Assembly: GCF_027941955.1 (NCBI RefSeq)
Contig: NZ_CP115960.1
Location: 620,001 to 684,000, forward strand
DNA length: 64,000 nt
Reading direction: 5' to 3'
Origin: Sphingomonas sp. 7/4-4
GTDB taxonomy: Bacteria; Pseudomonadota; Alphaproteobacteria; Sphingomonadales; Sphingomonadaceae
The stretch's first letter is position 1. Each line of letters opens with the position of its first letter. Shown here in pieces: positions 26,174-36,468 of the stretch. Under the pieces are notes generated by a model. The model had not been told where the DNA came from, made no database searches, and saw only the letters and a program-made list of their open reading frames with translations. The position numbers and the translations under genes are program-made.

Positions 26174-27276
26174 TCAATATCCAACCGCCTGGGCGAGCGC
26201 ATCGGCGTGGAAATTGGTGTCGCCGAACAGCTCGGCGAGGACTCGCGCGCGCTTCATGTAGAAGCCGATATCATATTCGTCGGTCATGCCGATGCCGCCG
26301 TGCATCTGGATGCCTTCCTGAACTGCGAGCGTGGTGGCGAGCCCGGTCATCGCCTTGGCGACCGAGACGGCATCGGATGCGCGCTCGTCGCCGGCATCGA
26401 GCAATTGCTGCGCCTTGAGCACTGCGGCGCGGGCGACTTCCATTTCGCTGTAGAGATGCGCGGCGCGGTGCTGGAGCGCCTGGAAGCTGCCGATCAGCTG
26501 GCCGAACTGTTTCCGTTCCTTGAGATAGGCGACGGTCATGTCCATCGCGCCGCCGCCTACACCGAGCAGCTCGGCCGAGGCGCCGGTGCGGCCGGCGGAG
26601 AGCAAGCGGGTGAGGGGGCCTGATCGACTTCGCCGACCACGGCATCGGCATCGACCTCGACCCCGTCGAAGCTGAGGCGCGCGGCGAGGTTGGCATCGGC
26701 GAGGCGCTGGGGATCGGCGGTGAGGCCCTTGGCGTCGGCGGGGACGACGAAGAGCGTGGTGCCGTGATCGGTCGCGGCGGCAACGAGAAGCAGGTCGGCG
26801 ACGTGACCGTGCGCGACGAATTGCTTGGCGCCGGTGAGGCGGAAGCCGTTGCCGGAACGCTCGGCTTTCATTGCGATCTTGCCGTCATGCTTGGCGCGCT
26901 CGTCGATCGCGAGCGCGGCGACGGTTTCGCCGGCGAGGATGCCGGGGAACCAGCGCGCGGCGTGCGGGGTGCCCTTGAGCGCTTCGACCGCGGCGACGGC
27001 GGTGGTGAGGAACGGGGAGGGCGAGAGGTTGCGGCCGATCTCCTCGAGCACCACGCCCGCCTCGACATGGCCGAGGCCGAGGCCATCGTCGGCTTCGGGG
27101 ATCAGGATGCCGGTGAGGCCGAGTTCGGCGAACTGCTTCCACAAGTCGCGCGAGAAGCCGGTGGCGTCGTCGGCGTCGCGCAAGCTCCGCATGTGGCTGA
27201 CGGGGGCGTGCTCGGCGATGAAGTCCTTCGCAGTATCGCGGAGCATCTGCTGTTCGTCGGTTAGGTAGAGGGGCAT
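26174..27276 (-). CDS. Acyl-CoA dehydrogenase, small-subunit type 2, frame-interrupted
   Basis: About 367 residues once G5 at 26614-26618 gets one more base. N-terminal half: 'MPLYLTDEQQMLRDTAKDF', 'GLTGILIPEADDGLGLGH', 'GAKQFVAHGHVADLLLV'. C-terminal half: 'RLLSAGRTGASAELLGVGGG', 'YLKERKQFGQLIGSFQALQH', 'MHGGIGMTDEYDIGFYMKRA'. The start at 27276 begins the conserved N-terminus. It is downstream of the large-type dehydrogenase, separated by a CT-rich repeat, the same order as the pair at 10.4-12.9 kb. Confidence 0.85.
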
Positions 27277-27290
27277 TTCTTCTTTCCTTG

Positions 27291-27389
27291 CTCCCTCTCC
27301 CCTTTGGGGAGAGGGCTGGGGAGAGGGGCACGGAGGAGAGGGCATTGAGCTGCCCCTCTCCCAACCCTCTCCCCGGAGGGGAGAGGGCT
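27291..27389. repeat. CT-rich double-hairpin repeat, copy E
   Basis: CTCCCTCTCCCC...GGGGAGAGGG hairpins at both ends in inverted arrangement. It sits between the large and small acyl-CoA dehydrogenase genes, matching the position of copy B. Confidence 0.8.
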
Positions 27390-27395
27390 TCATTG

Positions 27396-28553
27396 TCAGC
27401 TCGGCAAATCCAATATCCGTTTGGCGATGATGTTGAGCTGGATCTCGCTGGTGCCGCCTTCGATCGAATTGGCCTTGGTGCGCAGCCATGCGCGGGGTGC
27501 GGCGCCGTGGTTGCTGGCGTCGCTTTCCCATTCGAGCGTGTCCGATCCGCCTGCGGCCATGATCAGCTCGTGGCGGGTCTTGTTCAGCTCGGTGCCGTAA
27601 TACTTCATCATCGAGGGCTGGGCCGGATGTGCTCGACCCGCCTTGAGCTCGTCGATGAAGCGCTCGGACATTGCGGAGAACGCCTTTGAGCGCACCTCGA
27701 ACAACGCGATCTGGGCGCGCAGGATCGGATCGACACCTTTGCGTGCGGCCTCGATCAGCGGGTCCTCGCCACGGCTGGCGAGCCCCATGCCCGAGATCAT
27801 CTCGCGCTCGTGGCCGAGCAGATATTTGGCGACGTCCCAACCCTTGTTCTCGTCATGGACGCGATTGGCCTTGGGGACCTTCACATTGTCGAAGAAGGTC
27901 TCGCAGAAGGGGGAATAGCCGCTGATCAGCAGGATCGGTTTGGTCGACACGCCTTCGCTGGCCATGTCGAACAGTACGAAGCTGATGCCGCCCTGTTTCG
28001 ACTCCTTCGAGGTGCGGACGAGGCAGAAGATCCAGTCGGCCTGGTCGGCATAGCTGGTCCACATCTTCTGGCCGTTGACGATATAGTGGTCGCCGGCGTC
28101 TTCCGCCGAGGTGGCGAGTCCGGCAAGGTCCGAGCCGGCATTGGGCTCGCTATAGCCCTGGCACCAGCGGATCTCGCCGCGGGCGATCTTGGACAGATGC
28201 TCGAGCTTCTGTTCCTCGGTGCCGTATTTGAGCAAAGCCGGGCCGAGCATCGAGATGCCGAAGCTGTTGAGCGGATTGCGGCACTTGAGCCGCGCCATCT
28301 CTTCGCGGAGGATCTTGGTCTCTGCTGGTGAGAGCCCGCCGCCGCCATATTGCTTCGGCCAATCGGGGACGGTCCAGCCGCGTGCGCCCATGCGGCCCAT
28401 CCAGATCTTCTGGTCGGGATGCGCGAATTCGGGATTGCGGCCGCCCCAGGTGGCGTCCTTCTCGCCGCGCATCGGAGTGCGCATGGTGGGGGGACAATTC
28501 GCCTCCAGCCATGCGCGGGCTTCGGTGCGGAAGGTTTCCAGATCCTCTGCCAT
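27396..28553 (-). CDS. Acyl-CoA dehydrogenase, large-subunit type 2
   Basis: 385 residues, intact. Motifs: 'GWTVPDWPKQYGGGGLSPAE', 'GYSEPNAGSDLAGLATSAED', 'NGQKMWTSYADQADWIF', 'VPKANRVHDENKGWDVAK', and the C-terminal 'IEGGTSEIQLNIIAKRILDL'. Gly appears where medium-chain enzymes have their catalytic Glu, as in the first large-type gene. It is probably the partner of the small-type gene downstream, forming a heteromeric dehydrogenase like the pimeloyl-CoA or steroid side-chain enzymes (inference). Confidence 0.88.
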   Translation of the reverse strand: MAEDLETFRTEARAWLEANCPPTMRTPMRGEKDATWGGRNPEFAHPDQKIWMGRMGARGWTVPDWPKQYGGGGLSPAETKILREEMARLKCRNPLNSFGISMLGPALLKYGTEEQKLEHLSKIARGEIRWCQGYSEPNAGSDLAGLATSAEDAGDHYIVNGQKMWTSYADQADWIFCLVRTSKESKQGGISFVLFDMASEGVSTKPILLISGYSPFCETFFDNVKVPKANRVHDENKGWDVAKYLLGHEREMISGMGLASRGEDPLIEAARKGVDPILRAQIALFEVRSKAFSAMSERFIDELKAGRAHPAQPSMMKYYGTELNKTRHELIMAAGGSDTLEWESDASNHGAAPRAWLRTKANSIEGGTSEIQLNIIAKRILDLPS

Positions 28554-28569
28554 TCTCTTTTCCTTCTAA

Positions 28570-28667
28570 CCCTCTCCCCTGCGGGGAGAGGGTTGGGAGA
28601 GGGGCAGGAGGGGAGAGTGCGCTGCACTTCCCCTCTCCCCGACCCTCTCCCCGGAGGGGAGAGGGAG
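28570..28667. repeat. CT-rich double-hairpin repeat, copy F
   Basis: CCCTCTCCCCTGCGGGGAGAGGG at the left and CCCTCTCCCCGGAGGGGAGAGGG at the right. It lies between the FadB-like gene and the dehydrogenase gene, both on the minus strand. Confidence 0.8.
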
Positions 28668-28675
28668 ATTGAGTG

Positions 28676-30703
28676 TCACTTGTTGAACTTCTCGCCCTTT
28701 TCCGCCTTCTCACGGAGCAAAGGCGCGACTTCGAAGCCGTATTTCTCGAGGCCGTCGACGATCTTCTTGAGACCTTCGGTGTCGGCCCAGAACATCGGGC
28801 CGCCGCGGTACGGGGGCCAGCCATAGCCGTAGACCCACACCACATCGATATCCGACGCGCGCTGGGCCATGCCCTCGGCGAGGATCAGGGCGCCTTCGTT
28901 GACCATGGTGTAGAGTGTGCGGACGACGATCTCTTCCTCGGTCACTTCGTGCTGGGGCACGTTCAGCTTCTCGCGCCACTCGACGATCAGCTCGGCGACG
29001 CGCGGGCTGTTCGAGGGCGTGCGCTTCTCGTCATAATCGTAGAAGCCGGCGCTCTTCTTCTGGCCCCAGCGGCCTTCGGCGGCGAGCGCGTCGCGGATGT
29101 TCTCGATGCGGTTGGGATCGCGGTGCCAGCCGATGTCGACGCCGGCGAGATCGGCCATCTGGAACGGCCCCATCGGCATGCCGAAAGCGACATGGACCTT
29201 GTCGATCTGCTCGGGCGTCGCGCCTTCGAGCAGCATCTTGTTGGCCTCGACCTGGCGCGGCATCAGCATGCGATTGCCGATGAAACCGTAGCAGACGCCC
29301 GCGATGACGGCGACTTTCTTGATCTTCTTGGAGAGCCCCATCGCGGTCGCGAGCACGTCGTCGGCGGTCTTGGCGCCGCGGACGATCTCGAGCAGCTTCA
29401 TCACGTTGGCGGGCGAGAAGAAGTGCAGGCCGAGCACGTCCTGCGGGCGGCTGGTGACCGCGGCGATCTCGTCCACGTTGAGGTACGACGTGTTCGAGGC
29501 GAGGATCGCGCCGGGCTTGGCGATCTTGTCGAGCCGACCGAACACGTCCTTCTTGACGTCCATGCTCTCATAGACCGCCTCGATGATCAGGTCGCATTCG
29601 GCGAGATCGTCGAAGTTCAGGCTGGGCTTGAGCAGGCCCATCGCGCCTTCGACCTGCTCGGCGGTCATCCGGCCCTTGGCGGCGGTCGCCTCGTAGTTCT
29701 TGCAGATCGTGCCGGTGCCGCGGTCGAGCGCCTCCTGCGCCATCTCGACGATGGTCACCGGAACCCCCGCCGTGAGGAAGTTCATCGAGATGCCGCCGCC
29801 CATCGTGCCGGCGCCGATCACGCCGACGCGCTTGATGTCGCGGAGTTGGATGTCCTCGGCGATGCCGTCGATCTTGGCGGCCTTGCGCTCGGCAAAGAAG
29901 ATGTGGCGGAGCGCCGCGGACTGCGTGCCCATGATCAGCTTCATGAAGCCCATGCGCTCGGCCTGGACGCCCTCGGCATAGGGCTTGCCGGCGGTCTGCT
30001 CGATGAGATCGACGATCGCGTTGGGAGCATCCATGCCGCGGAAGCGCTTCGCATTCGCCTTGCGGAAGGCTTCGAACACTGCGGGGTCGACAGTGACGGG
30101 GCGCTCGCTCGATCGCGAAACGGGCTTGCCGATGACTTCCCGCGCGAAGGCGACGGCGTCGGCGAGGAGATTGCCTTCGGTCGCGAGGCGATCGACAAGG
30201 CCGACGGCTTTCGCTTGCTCGGCCGAGATCGGATCGCCCTTGGTGGCGAGCTCGAGCGCGGTTTCGACGCCCGCGACGCGCGGCATGCGCTGGGTGCCGC
30301 CGGCACCGGGGAGGATGCCGAGCTTGACTTCGGGGAGGCCGAACTTCGCCGAGGGGACCGCGATGCGGTAATGCGAGGCGAGCGCCACTTCGCAGCCGCC
30401 GCCCAACGCGGTGCCGTGAACCGCGGCGATCACCGGCTTGTCGAGCGCTTCGATCTGATCGACCAACACCGGAAGCGAGGGTTCCTGCATCGCCTTGCCG
30501 AATTCGGTGATGTCAGCGCCGGCGAAGAAGGTCTTGCCCGCGGCGATGATCACGACCGCCTTGATGCTGTCGTCGTTCCTGGCTTCCTCGATGCCCGCCT
30601 GCAGGCCCTGGCGGACGGCGGCGCCGAGCGCGTTCACCGGCGGATTGTCCGATGTGAGGATCAGGACGTCGCCCTGGCGGCTGGTAGTGATGGGGGAAAT
30701 CAT
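28676..30703 (-). CDS. FadB-like enoyl-CoA hydratase / 3-hydroxyacyl-CoA dehydrogenase
   Basis: 675 residues, bifunctional beta-oxidation enzyme. The N-terminal crotonase domain shows '[14 protein letters not shown]' (oxyanion hole) and '[13 protein letters not shown]'. A linker is followed by the NAD-binding '[18 protein letters not shown]' near residue 300 and the dehydrogenase C-terminal domains ('[18 protein letters not shown]' with the catalytic His, 'GFIGNRM'). The start at 30703 follows AGGAGAC; a longer start at 30730 lacks support. No thiolase gene is next to it, so the final step must come from elsewhere. Confidence 0.92.
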   Translation of the reverse strand: MISPITTSRQGDVLILTSDNPPVNALGAAVRQGLQAGIEEARNDDSIKAVVIIAAGKTFFAGADITEFGKAMQEPSLPVLVDQIEALDKPVIAAVHGTALGGGCEVALASHYRIAVPSAKFGLPEVKLGILPGAGGTQRMPRVAGVETALELATKGDPISAEQAKAVGLVDRLATEGNLLADAVAFAREVIGKPVSRSSERPVTVDPAVFEAFRKANAKRFRGMDAPNAIVDLIEQTAGKPYAEGVQAERMGFMKLIMGTQSAALRHIFFAERKAAKIDGIAEDIQLRDIKRVGVIGAGTMGGGISMNFLTAGVPVTIVEMAQEALDRGTGTICKNYEATAAKGRMTAEQVEGAMGLLKPSLNFDDLAECDLIIEAVYESMDVKKDVFGRLDKIAKPGAILASNTSYLNVDEIAAVTSRPQDVLGLHFFSPANVMKLLEIVRGAKTADDVLATAMGLSKKIKKVAVIAGVCYGFIGNRMLMPRQVEANKMLLEGATPEQIDKVHVAFGMPMGPFQMADLAGVDIGWHRDPNRIENIRDALAAEGRWGQKKSAGFYDYDEKRTPSNSPRVAELIVEWREKLNVPQHEVTEEEIVVRTLYTMVNEGALILAEGMAQRASDIDVVWVYGYGWPPYRGGPMFWADTEGLKKIVDGLEKYGFEVAPLLREKAEKGEKFNK

Positions 30704-30724
30704 TTTTGTCTCCTGCTTCTGTTT

Positions 30725-30805
30725 CGTCATCCCGGCGAAAGCCGGGATCCAGAGTTACGCACGGTGTCGTCCGTGGCTCTGGGCCCGGCTTTCGCCGGGG
30801 TGACG
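30725..30805 (+). repeat. Sphingomonad palindromic repeat, copy 6
   Basis: Same structure and orientation as the copy at 301-383, with one C fewer in the right arm (GGGCCCGGC). It lies between the serine hydrolase and the FadB-like gene. Confidence 0.85.
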
Positions 30806-30830
30806 GGAAATGGGTGGGTTGGTCGCCGAA

Positions 30831-32065
30831 TCATGTCAGCGCCGAATAGATCATGGTCTTGAGTTCGCGGCGGATCGGGTAGCGCATCGAGGGGTGAGCT
30901 GGGTCATGAACACCATGTGGATGCGCTCGACCGGATCGATGAAGAACGCAGTCGAGAACATCCCGCCCCAATAATATTCGCCCGCCGAGCCGGGCATAAG
31001 GGTGCGCGCGACATCCGCGGTGACGGCGAAGCCGAGCCCGAAGCCGACGCCGGCATTGGTGGTCTCGCTGAACAGCGCTTTCGACATCGTCGCAAGGTCC
31101 GAACCGCCGGGGAGGTGATTCATCGTCATCAGCTCGATCGTCTTGGGGCTGACGAGGCGGACGCCGTCGAGTTCGCCGCCGTTCAGGCAGAAGCTGCAGA
31201 AGCGGTGATAGTCGAGCGCGGTCGAGACGAGGCCGCCGCCGCCGGAGATCAGCCGCGGGAAGCGCGACCAGGCCGAGGCCTCGCCGCGATCGTACATCAC
31301 GCGCTTGCCGCTCGCTTCGTCGAGCGCCCAGCAATCGGAGAGGCGGGCGATCTTGTCCTCGGGCACCTGGAAGAAGGTGTCGTGCATGCCGAGCAGGGCG
31401 AGGATGCGTGTCGTGAGGAAGGCGTCTAGCCGCATGCCCGAGACCCGCTCGACCACTGCACCGAGCACGTCGGTCGACACCGAATAGTTCCATTCGGCGC
31501 CAGGCGAGAATTCGAGCGGGAGCTTGCCGAGCGCTGCGACGAATTCGTCGAGCGTCAGATTGCCATGCCAGCTTTCGATCTTCGACTCGCGATAAGCGGC
31601 GTCGACATTGGTGCGGTTCTGGAAGCTGTAGGTCAGGCCCGAAGTGTGGCGGAGCAGGTCGATCATCCGCATCGGTTCGGCGGTGGGCGTGGTGACGAAC
31701 GAAGAATCGCCGCCCCCGCCGGCATAGACGCCGACGCCCTTGAGTTCGGGCAGGACGTGATGGACGGGCGTATCGAGCGACACCTTCGCCTCCTCGACCA
31801 GCATCATGAAGGCGAGGCTGGTGATCGGCTTGGTCATCGAGGCGATGCGGAACAATGTGCCTTCGTCGACCGGGGCGCCGCCTTCGCGTGCGGGGCCCTG
31901 ATGCGAGAAATGCACGATCTCGCCGCCCTGGGCGAGGAGCAACTGGGCATGGGGCAGCTTGCCCGAGTCGAGATAGCGCTCCTTCATGAACGCATCGATC
32001 CGCGCGAGCCGGGAAGCATCGAATCCGTAGCGTCCGGGCCGTGTCATGTGCATCGGAAGCGGCAT
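30831..32065 (-). CDS. Beta-lactamase-fold serine hydrolase, frame-interrupted
   Basis: About 411 residues. The nucleophile motif Ser-x-x-Lys is 'SMTK' in 'LFRIASMTKPITSLAF', and the Tyr motif is 'YSV' in 'PGAEWNYSVSTDVLG', both typical of class C-like esterases (EstB type). The frame breaks near the end at G4 30891-30894; one added base gives 'TQLTPSMRYPIRRELKTMIY' and a stop at 30831, the usual family ending. No signal peptide is visible, so a cytoplasmic esterase or lactonase acting on the pathway's substrates is more likely than a drug-resistance enzyme. Confidence 0.85.
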
Positions 32066-32184
32066 ACCTCTCGTTCGAATCCGGTCAGGCGCACCTTATC
32101 CGCGGTGCGCTTCCCCTATTGCCTTGAGCGCGACACGAATCAACACTAACGTTGCTTTCGGTTGGGCCGTGATGCCCAAACCCA

Positions 32185-33960
32185 ATGTTCAGAAATATGG
32201 AGAGACTTGGCTTGGCTCCCGAACCGATCGTGCCGCTCGACCCCGACTGGCCCAAGATGTCGCTAGAGCAGACGAAGGCGCTGCTGACTGCCCCCGGCGC
32301 GAAGTTCGAGATGGAGACGATCGACATTCGCGGGGTGCCGACCCGGGTGTGGAAGAACGCACCGCCATCGCTGCGGATCCTGGCACAGATGGTGCGGGCG
32401 TATGGCGCGCGCGAGTTCACGATCTATGAGAAGGAGCGGGTGACCTTCGAGGCGAATTATCGCGCCACTGTGCAGATCGCGCACAAGCTGGTCGAAATGG
32501 GTGTACGGAAGGGCGACCGCGTCGCGCTGGCGATGCGCAACTTGCCCGAATGGCCGGCGATCTTCTTCGCCGCGGTGAGCATCGGCGCGATCATGGTGCC
32601 GCTCAACGCCTGGTGGACCGGCGGCGAGCTCGAATATGCACTGAAGGATTCGGGTGCGAAGGTGCTGATTGTCGACGGCGAACGGCATGAGCGGCTCAAG
32701 AGCTGCTATGCGGATCTGCCCGATCTCCAGCGCGTGGTGGTGAGCCGGGCCAAGGGCGCGCTGGACACACCGGCGGTGGCACTCGAATCGCTGATCAGCG
32801 AGACGAATGGCTGGGGCGCGCTCGAGGATATCGGTTTCCCCGATGCCGAGATCACGCCCGACGACGATGCGACGATCTTCTACACCAGCGGCACGACCGG
32901 CAGCCCCAAAGGCGCGCTGGGCACGCACCGCAACTTCGTCACCAACATCATGTCGAGCGCCTATGTCGCGGCGCGGACGATGCTGCGCCGGGGCGAGACG
33001 CCGCCGGCGATGCCCGAACCCAAGGTCATGCTGCTCGTCATCCCGCTGTTCCATGTGACGGCGTGTTCGGCGGCGATGATGGGCGCGGTCGCGTCGGGAT
33101 CGACTCTGGTGTTCATGCGCAAATGGGAGCCCGAGCTGGCGATGGAGATCATCCAGCGCGAGAAGGTCAACGCGACCGGCGGCGTGCCGACGATCGCATG
33201 GCAGCTGCTCGAGCATCCGGCGCGGGCCGATTACGACCTGTCGAGCCTCGAGACGATTGCTTATGGCGGCGCGCCCTCCGCGCCCGAGCTGGTCAAGCGG
33301 ATCTACGAGGAATTCGGTGCGCTGCCCGGCAACGGCTGGGGGATGACCGAGACCACCGCCACGGTGACGACGCACTCGGGCGAAGACTATCTGAGCCGGC
33401 CGACCAGCGCGGGGCCGCCCGTGGCTGCCGCGGACCTCAAGATCATGTCGGTCGAGGGCGACCGCGAATTGCCGCTGGGCGAAGTGGGCGAATTGTGGGC
33501 GCGCGGGCCGATGATCGTGAAGGGCTATTGGAACAAGCCCGAGGCGACCGCGGAGACCTTCGTGGACGGCTGGGTGCGCACCGGCGACCTCGCGCGGCTC
33601 GATGAGGACGGATTCCTCTACGTCGTCGACCGCGCCAAGGACATGATCATCCGTGGTGGCGAGAACATCTATTCGAGCGAAGTCGAGGATGTCCTCTACG
33701 CGCATCCCGCGGTGACCGACTGCGCGCTGGTTGGCGTGCCGCACAGGACGCTCGGCGAGGTACCCGCGGCGATGGTGCACCTCGCGCCGGGCAAGTCCGC
33801 CACCGAGGCCGAGCTGCAGGACTGGGTGCGCGCGCGGCTGGCGGGCTTCAAGGTGCCAGTACAGATACGCTTCGCAACCGATGTGCTGCCGAGGAACGCC
33901 CAGGGCAAGATCCTCAAGACCGATCTGCGGGGGTTGTTCCTGGACGAAGAGGCGGTTTAG
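32185..33960 (+). CDS. Acyl-CoA synthetase (AMP-binding) 2
   Basis: 591 residues, ANL superfamily. 'FYTSGTTGSPKGALGTHRN' is the P-loop-like motif, with 'GWGMTETTATV', 'VRTGDLARLDEDGFLYVVDR', 'IIRGGENIYSSEVEDVLY', and the catalytic Lys in 'NAQGKILKTDLRG'. It activates a carboxylic acid to its CoA thioester. Two starts (32185, 32197) are possible and neither has a clear ribosome binding site. It is divergent from the serine hydrolase gene. Confidence 0.9.
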   Translation: MFRNMERLGLAPEPIVPLDPDWPKMSLEQTKALLTAPGAKFEMETIDIRGVPTRVWKNAPPSLRILAQMVRAYGAREFTIYEKERVTFEANYRATVQIAHKLVEMGVRKGDRVALAMRNLPEWPAIFFAAVSIGAIMVPLNAWWTGGELEYALKDSGAKVLIVDGERHERLKSCYADLPDLQRVVVSRAKGALDTPAVALESLISETNGWGALEDIGFPDAEITPDDDATIFYTSGTTGSPKGALGTHRNFVTNIMSSAYVAARTMLRRGETPPAMPEPKVMLLVIPLFHVTACSAAMMGAVASGSTLVFMRKWEPELAMEIIQREKVNATGGVPTIAWQLLEHPARADYDLSSLETIAYGGAPSAPELVKRIYEEFGALPGNGWGMTETTATVTTHSGEDYLSRPTSAGPPVAAADLKIMSVEGDRELPLGEVGELWARGPMIVKGYWNKPEATAETFVDGWVRTGDLARLDEDGFLYVVDRAKDMIIRGGENIYSSEVEDVLYAHPAVTDCALVGVPHRTLGEVPAAMVHLAPGKSATEAELQDWVRARLAGFKVPVQIRFATDVLPRNAQGKILKTDLRGLFLDEEAV

Positions 33961-34014
33961 CCTGCCGCACTCGAGTCGACCTGCAGTTCCCGGCTCGATC
34001 CACGAGGGATGCGT

Positions 34015-34879
34015 ATGGCCAGGACGTGGTTCATTACCGGAGCGTCGAGCGGATTTGGCCGAGCGTTAGCGGAAGCCGTGCTGGCGCGCGGCGACAATGC
34101 CGTGCTCGCGGCGCGGCGTAGCGAGCCGTTGCGCGCGCTCGCCGAGATGCATGCCGGCCGGGCATTGCCGGTCGCTCTCGACGTGACTGACCCAGGCGCG
34201 CGGATGGCGGCGCTCGCGGCGGCGATCGATCGCTTCGAGCATCTCGACGTTCTCGCCAACATCGCCGGCCGCGGTTCGCTCGGCGCCGCCGAGGAATTCT
34301 CGCCCGATCAGCTTCGCGACCAGATGGAAGTCAATTTCTTCGGCCCGGTCGAGCTGATCCGCGCCGCGCTGCCGCAGATGCGGCGGCAGGGCAGCGGCCA
34401 TATCCTCAACCTCACGAGCATCGGCGGCCTCATCTCGATGGGAGGATTTTCCGTCTACTGCGCCTCCAAATTCGCGCTCGAAGGCTGGAGCGAGGCGTTG
34501 CGCGACGAAGTCGCGCCGCTCGGCATTCGCGTGACGATCGTGGAGCCGGGGGCGTTCCGCACGGAATTTGCCGGGGAAGCAACATGCGGCCCACCGAACG
34601 GCTCGATGCCTATCGCGGAGTCATCGATCCGGTGGAGACCTATCTCTACGGCAACGACGGCATGCAGCCGGGCGATCCTGCGAAGGCGGCGGACGCGATG
34701 ATCGCTGTCGTCGAAAGCGGAAATCCGCCGCTCCGGCTGATGCTCGGAGCCGATGCGCTCGCCGGATGGGAAGGAAGCGCGCGGCGGTGGACGCTGATGT
34801 CGAGGCCTGGCGCGCGGTCGGCAGCGCCACGGCCTATTCCGACGCCGAGACGCATCCAATCGGCGGTCGAATGGCCTGA
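34015..34879 (+). CDS. Short-chain dehydrogenase/reductase 3, frame-interrupted
   Basis: About 288 residues after two corrections. 'WFITGASSGFGRALAEA' is the NADP-binding Gly motif, 'DVLANIAGRGSLGAAEEF' follows, with the catalytic 'YCASK' and 'RVTIVEPGAFRTEF'. The frame then breaks at G4 34573-34576, resumes as 'MRPTERLDAYRGVIDPVETY', and breaks again near 34771-34774 before ending 'VGSATAYSDAETHPIGGRMA'. This SDR subtype has an extended C-terminus. ATG 34015 is six bases after GAGGG. It is convergent with glpK, 16 bases from its stop. Confidence 0.8.
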
Positions 34880-34895
34880 CACGCCGGTGTCGGGC

Positions 34896-36389
34896 CTAGG
34901 CGGGCCCGGCGAGTCCTTCGGCCACGTTCCGTACTGCGTGTGCCCAGCCATCGAGCCGTACCTGCCGTTCGTTCATACCGAGCTTCGGTTCGAAGGTTGT
35001 GCCCGAGCCGCGCATCGCCGCCGCCGCCTCCAGCCCGCTGAACAGCCCACAGCCTATCCCCGCCAGCATCGCGGCCCCCAGCGCGGTGGTCTCGGCGAAA
35101 TTGGGGCGGTCGACGGGCACATCGAGCATGTCGGCGAGGTCCTGCGCCAGCCAGTCGTTGGTCACCATCCCGCCGTCGACGCGCAGCCGCGCCCAGTCGG
35201 CGCCATCGGCAGCGAAGGCGGTTTTCAGGTCGTGGCTCTGGTGTGCCATGGATTCGAGCGCGGCACGGACGATGTGCGCGCGGGTGCTGGAGAAGCTGAG
35301 CCCCGAGAGCGACGCGCGCGCCTCCGGTTCCCACCACGGGGCGCCGAGGCCGCTCAGCGCGGGGACGAGATAGACGCCTCCATTGTCGGGAACCGAACGG
35401 GCCAGCGCCTCGGTCTCGGGCGCGGTCTGGATCAGGCCGACCGAATCGCGCAGCCACTGGATCAGGCTGCCGGCGACGAACACCGAGCCTTCGATGGCAT
35501 AAGTGCGGCGGCCGCCGAGCTGCCAGAGCACTGTGGCTAGCAGGCGGTTCTTGGAAGCGGGTGGGGCGGTGCCGGCATTGGTGAGGACGAAGGCGCCGGT
35601 GCCGTAGGTCGCCTTGGTATCGCCCTTGGCGAAGCACGCCTGGCCGATCGTCGCGGATTGCTGATCGCCGGCGAGGCCGCAGATCGGGATCTCGCCGCCG
35701 AAGAGTTTGGTCGTGCCGAAGCGACCGGCGCAGTCGACGATCTCGGGGAGGGCGTCGCGGGGCGCAGAGAACATGTCGAGCAGGCCGTCGCTCCAGCCGC
35801 CCGATCCGAGTCCCATCAGCAAGGTGCGCGAGGCGTTCGTGGCGTCGGTGATGTGGAGGCCGCCCTGACTCTCATTGGCGGTGAGCTTCCACACCAGCCA
35901 GCTCTCGATCGTGCCGATGGCGAGGCGGTCGCCGGCTTCCTTGAGTTGAGGCCAGTTTTCCATCGCCCAGGCGATCTTCGTGCCTGAGAAATAGGGATCG
36001 AGCAGCAGGCCGGTGCGGGCCTGGACGCCGGGTTCCTCGCCCGCCTCGCGCCACGCGCGGCACATCGCGGCGCTGCGCCGGTCCTGCCAGACGATCGCGG
36101 GGGCGAGCGGCTCGCCGGTCGACTTGTCCCAGAAGACGATCGTCTCGCGCTGGTTGGTGATGCCGATCGCGGCGATTGCCTGCGCGCCCCCTGCCTTGTC
36201 GACCATTGCCTGTGCACAGGCCCGGCTGCGGGTCCAGATCTCGGCGGCGTCGTGCTCGACCAGGCCGGGGCCGGGATAATGCTGGGTGAGCTCGGCGGAT
36301 TGGGTGCCGACGCATTTGCCCGACGGTTCGAACAGCATCGCGCGGGTGGAGGTCGTGCCCTCGTCGAGGACCAGCAGGAGTTCGCCCAT
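34896..36389 (-). CDS. glpK: Glycerol kinase
   Basis: 497 residues, FGGY-family kinase. 'LVLDEGTTSTRAMLFEPSG' is the phosphate-1 motif, 'GITNQRETIVFWDKSTGEPL' contains the glycerol-binding Arg/Glu, and 'FSGTKIAWAMEN', 'GLAGDQQSATIGQACF', 'LSGLGAPWWEPEA' and 'RVDGGMVTND' follow the standard order. It converts glycerol and ATP to glycerol-3-phosphate in the cytoplasm. No glpF or glpD is next to it. It marks the right edge of the lipid-catabolism region and would handle glycerol from lipids. Confidence 0.95.
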   Translation of the reverse strand: MGELLLVLDEGTTSTRAMLFEPSGKCVGTQSAELTQHYPGPGLVEHDAAEIWTRSRACAQAMVDKAGGAQAIAAIGITNQRETIVFWDKSTGEPLAPAIVWQDRRSAAMCRAWREAGEEPGVQARTGLLLDPYFSGTKIAWAMENWPQLKEAGDRLAIGTIESWLVWKLTANESQGGLHITDATNASRTLLMGLGSGGWSDGLLDMFSAPRDALPEIVDCAGRFGTTKLFGGEIPICGLAGDQQSATIGQACFAKGDTKATYGTGAFVLTNAGTAPPASKNRLLATVLWQLGGRRTYAIEGSVFVAGSLIQWLRDSVGLIQTAPETEALARSVPDNGGVYLVPALSGLGAPWWEPEARASLSGLSFSSTRAHIVRAALESMAHQSHDLKTAFAADGADWARLRVDGGMVTNDWLAQDLADMLDVPVDRPNFAETTALGAAMLAGIGCGLFSGLEAAAAMRGSGTTFEPKLGMNERQVRLDGWAHAVRNVAEGLAGPA

Positions 36390-36468
36390 ACAGCCAGCCT
36401 AACCCGACTGGCAGGGCGTTGCTACCGCCCCTTGCGGCTCCTAGAAGTGAGGAGAAGGAGAGAGCAGG

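Noticed and set aside
28673-30862. A 729-residue open frame opposite the FadB-like gene
   Set aside because: Shadow reading; the FadB-like frame has all expected catalytic motifs.
30831-32065. Beta-lactamase resistance gene
   Set aside because: The S-x-x-K and Tyr motifs are of the esterase-like class C group, with no signal peptide and no regulator of the AmpR type nearby.
34584-35540. A separate plus-strand gene overlapping the glpK antisense region
   Set aside because: Its first part is the displaced C-terminus of SDR 3, and the rest is the reverse shadow of glpK.
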